Below are positions 16,134 through 16,662 of a stretch of DNA of 16,662 bases, one piece after another. Source of the DNA: JBHELG01 sp046263195 (GTDB lineage Bacteria; Actinomycetota; Nitriliruptoria; Nitriliruptorales; JAHWKO01); NCBI GenBank assembly GCA_046263195.1, contig JBHELG010000147.1:1-16662 (forward strand), read 5' to 3'. A program made the translations under genes and the position numbers. The notes beneath the pieces are model-generated. The model made no database searches and was not told the origin of the DNA. It worked only from the letters and a program-made list of their open reading frames with translations. Position 1 is the first letter of the stretch. Every line of letters starts with the position of its first letter.

Positions 16134-16662
16134 ATGGGGATGAAGCAGCTGCTGATCGGGCGACCGCTGGCCCAATACGAAGAGCACGAGCAGCGCCTCT
16201 CCAAGCGGATCGGGCTGGCGGTCTTCGCCTCGGACGCGATCTCTTCGACCGCATACGCCACTGAAGAGATCCTTCACATCCTCCTTCCGATCGCCGCCAT
16301 GGCAGCCCTCAACTACCTCGTCCCGATCTCGTTCGTCGTCATGGTGTTGCTGGCGATCGTGGCGACGAGCTACAGGCAGGTCTGCTACGCATATCCCAAC
16401 GGAGGCGGGGCCTACATAGTCGCGAGCGACAACCTCAGCGAGACGACTTCTCTGGTCGCGGGCGCCTCGCTCATGATCGACTACACGCTGACGGTGGCCG
16501 TCTCCGTATCGGCCGGTGTCTCAGCGGTGATCTCGGCCTTGCCCCATCTTTCCAGCTGGCGCGTTCCCATGGCGCTCATCGTCGTCGCCTTCATGACCTA
16601 TGGGAACCTTCGTGGCGCCAAGGAGGCCGGGACCTTCTTCGCGATACCCACCTACCTGTATC
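16134..16662 (+). CDS. KimA-type APC-superfamily potassium permease (partial, 3' end outside window)
   Basis: The first 176 residues of a polytopic permease, cut by the window edge. Similarity to Bacillus KimA (formerly YdaO), a K+ importer in the amino-acid/polyamine/organocation superfamily, is visible throughout: LLIGRPL near the start, FASDAISSTAYATEEIL, SYRQVCYAYPNGGGAYIVA, and LMIDYTLTVAVSVSAG. The positions I recall as potassium-binding in KimA are kept: Asp34 and Tyr41 (KimA Asp36/Tyr43), Asp116, Tyr117 and Ser124 (KimA Asp117/Tyr118/Ser125). A plain amino-acid permease is the alternative; these matches favour K+. The gene diverges from a KdpD/KdpE-like pair and has a TTGAC repeat array 170-220 bases upstream of its start. 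No c-di-AMP riboswitch core, which controls KimA in Bacillus, was recognised in the leader. The C-terminal part, often a regulatory domain, is not visible. Confidence 0.85.
   Translation, partial: MGMKQLLIGRPLAQYEEHEQRLSKRIGLAVFASDAISSTAYATEEILHILLPIAAMAALNYLVPISFVVMVLLAIVATSYRQVCYAYPNGGGAYIVASDNLSETTSLVAGASLMIDYTLTVAVSVSAGVSAVISALPHLSSWRVPMALIVVAFMTYGNLRGAKEAGTFFAIPTYLY

Overview
The window is GC-rich, with strong G/C third-position bias, several GTG/TTG starts and gene families typical of Actinomycetota: a large LuxR-type ATPase (LAL) regulator, a cyclase-ATPase-TPR regulator, a MEDS-domain histidine kinase and a KdpDE-like pair. I read it as chromosomal DNA of an actinobacterium, probably a deep-branching, poorly characterised one. 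The lineage is inferred from gene content. I see no rRNA, tRNA, IS element, CRISPR array or phage gene.

Left part (1-9112), all on the minus strand. In transcription order: an intact LAL regulator (9112-6452), a DMT/EamA transporter (6360-5416), a regulator gene with an N-terminal class III cyclase domain that is clearly broken (5279-2734), a TauE/SafE-type exporter (2684-1920), an orphan MEDS-domain histidine kinase (1814-351) and the first 41 codons of an unrecognised gene running off the window (123-1). The broken gene needs four one-base corrections of the same sign and read-through of one TAG to give a continuous protein of about 849 residues, so I annotate it as a pseudogene.

Middle (9613-12827), plus strand. 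A membrane-anchored SAM methyltransferase is followed by two genes of different DNA glycosylase superfamilies: an HTH_42 protein (AlkZ/YcaQ/AlkX superfamily) with an H-x-Q motif at residues 37-39, and an AlkC/AlkD-like HEAT-repeat protein. Together they look like a small DNA-alkylation repair module.

Right part (13011-16662). A KdpD-like kinase and a KdpE-like response regulator overlap by ATGA on the minus strand. Diverging from them is the start of a KimA-type potassium permease gene, cut by the window end. The 454-bp divergent region holds four TTGAC half-sites arranged as two pairs with an 11-bp repeat, the pairs being 32 bp apart. This is the geometry expected for tandem binding of an OmpR/KdpE-family regulator. 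The kinase lacks the N-terminal Walker-type KdpD domain and there is no kdpFABC here. The best reading is a rewired Kdp-like system controlling a KimA-type K+ importer. This is the most interesting hypothesis in the window.
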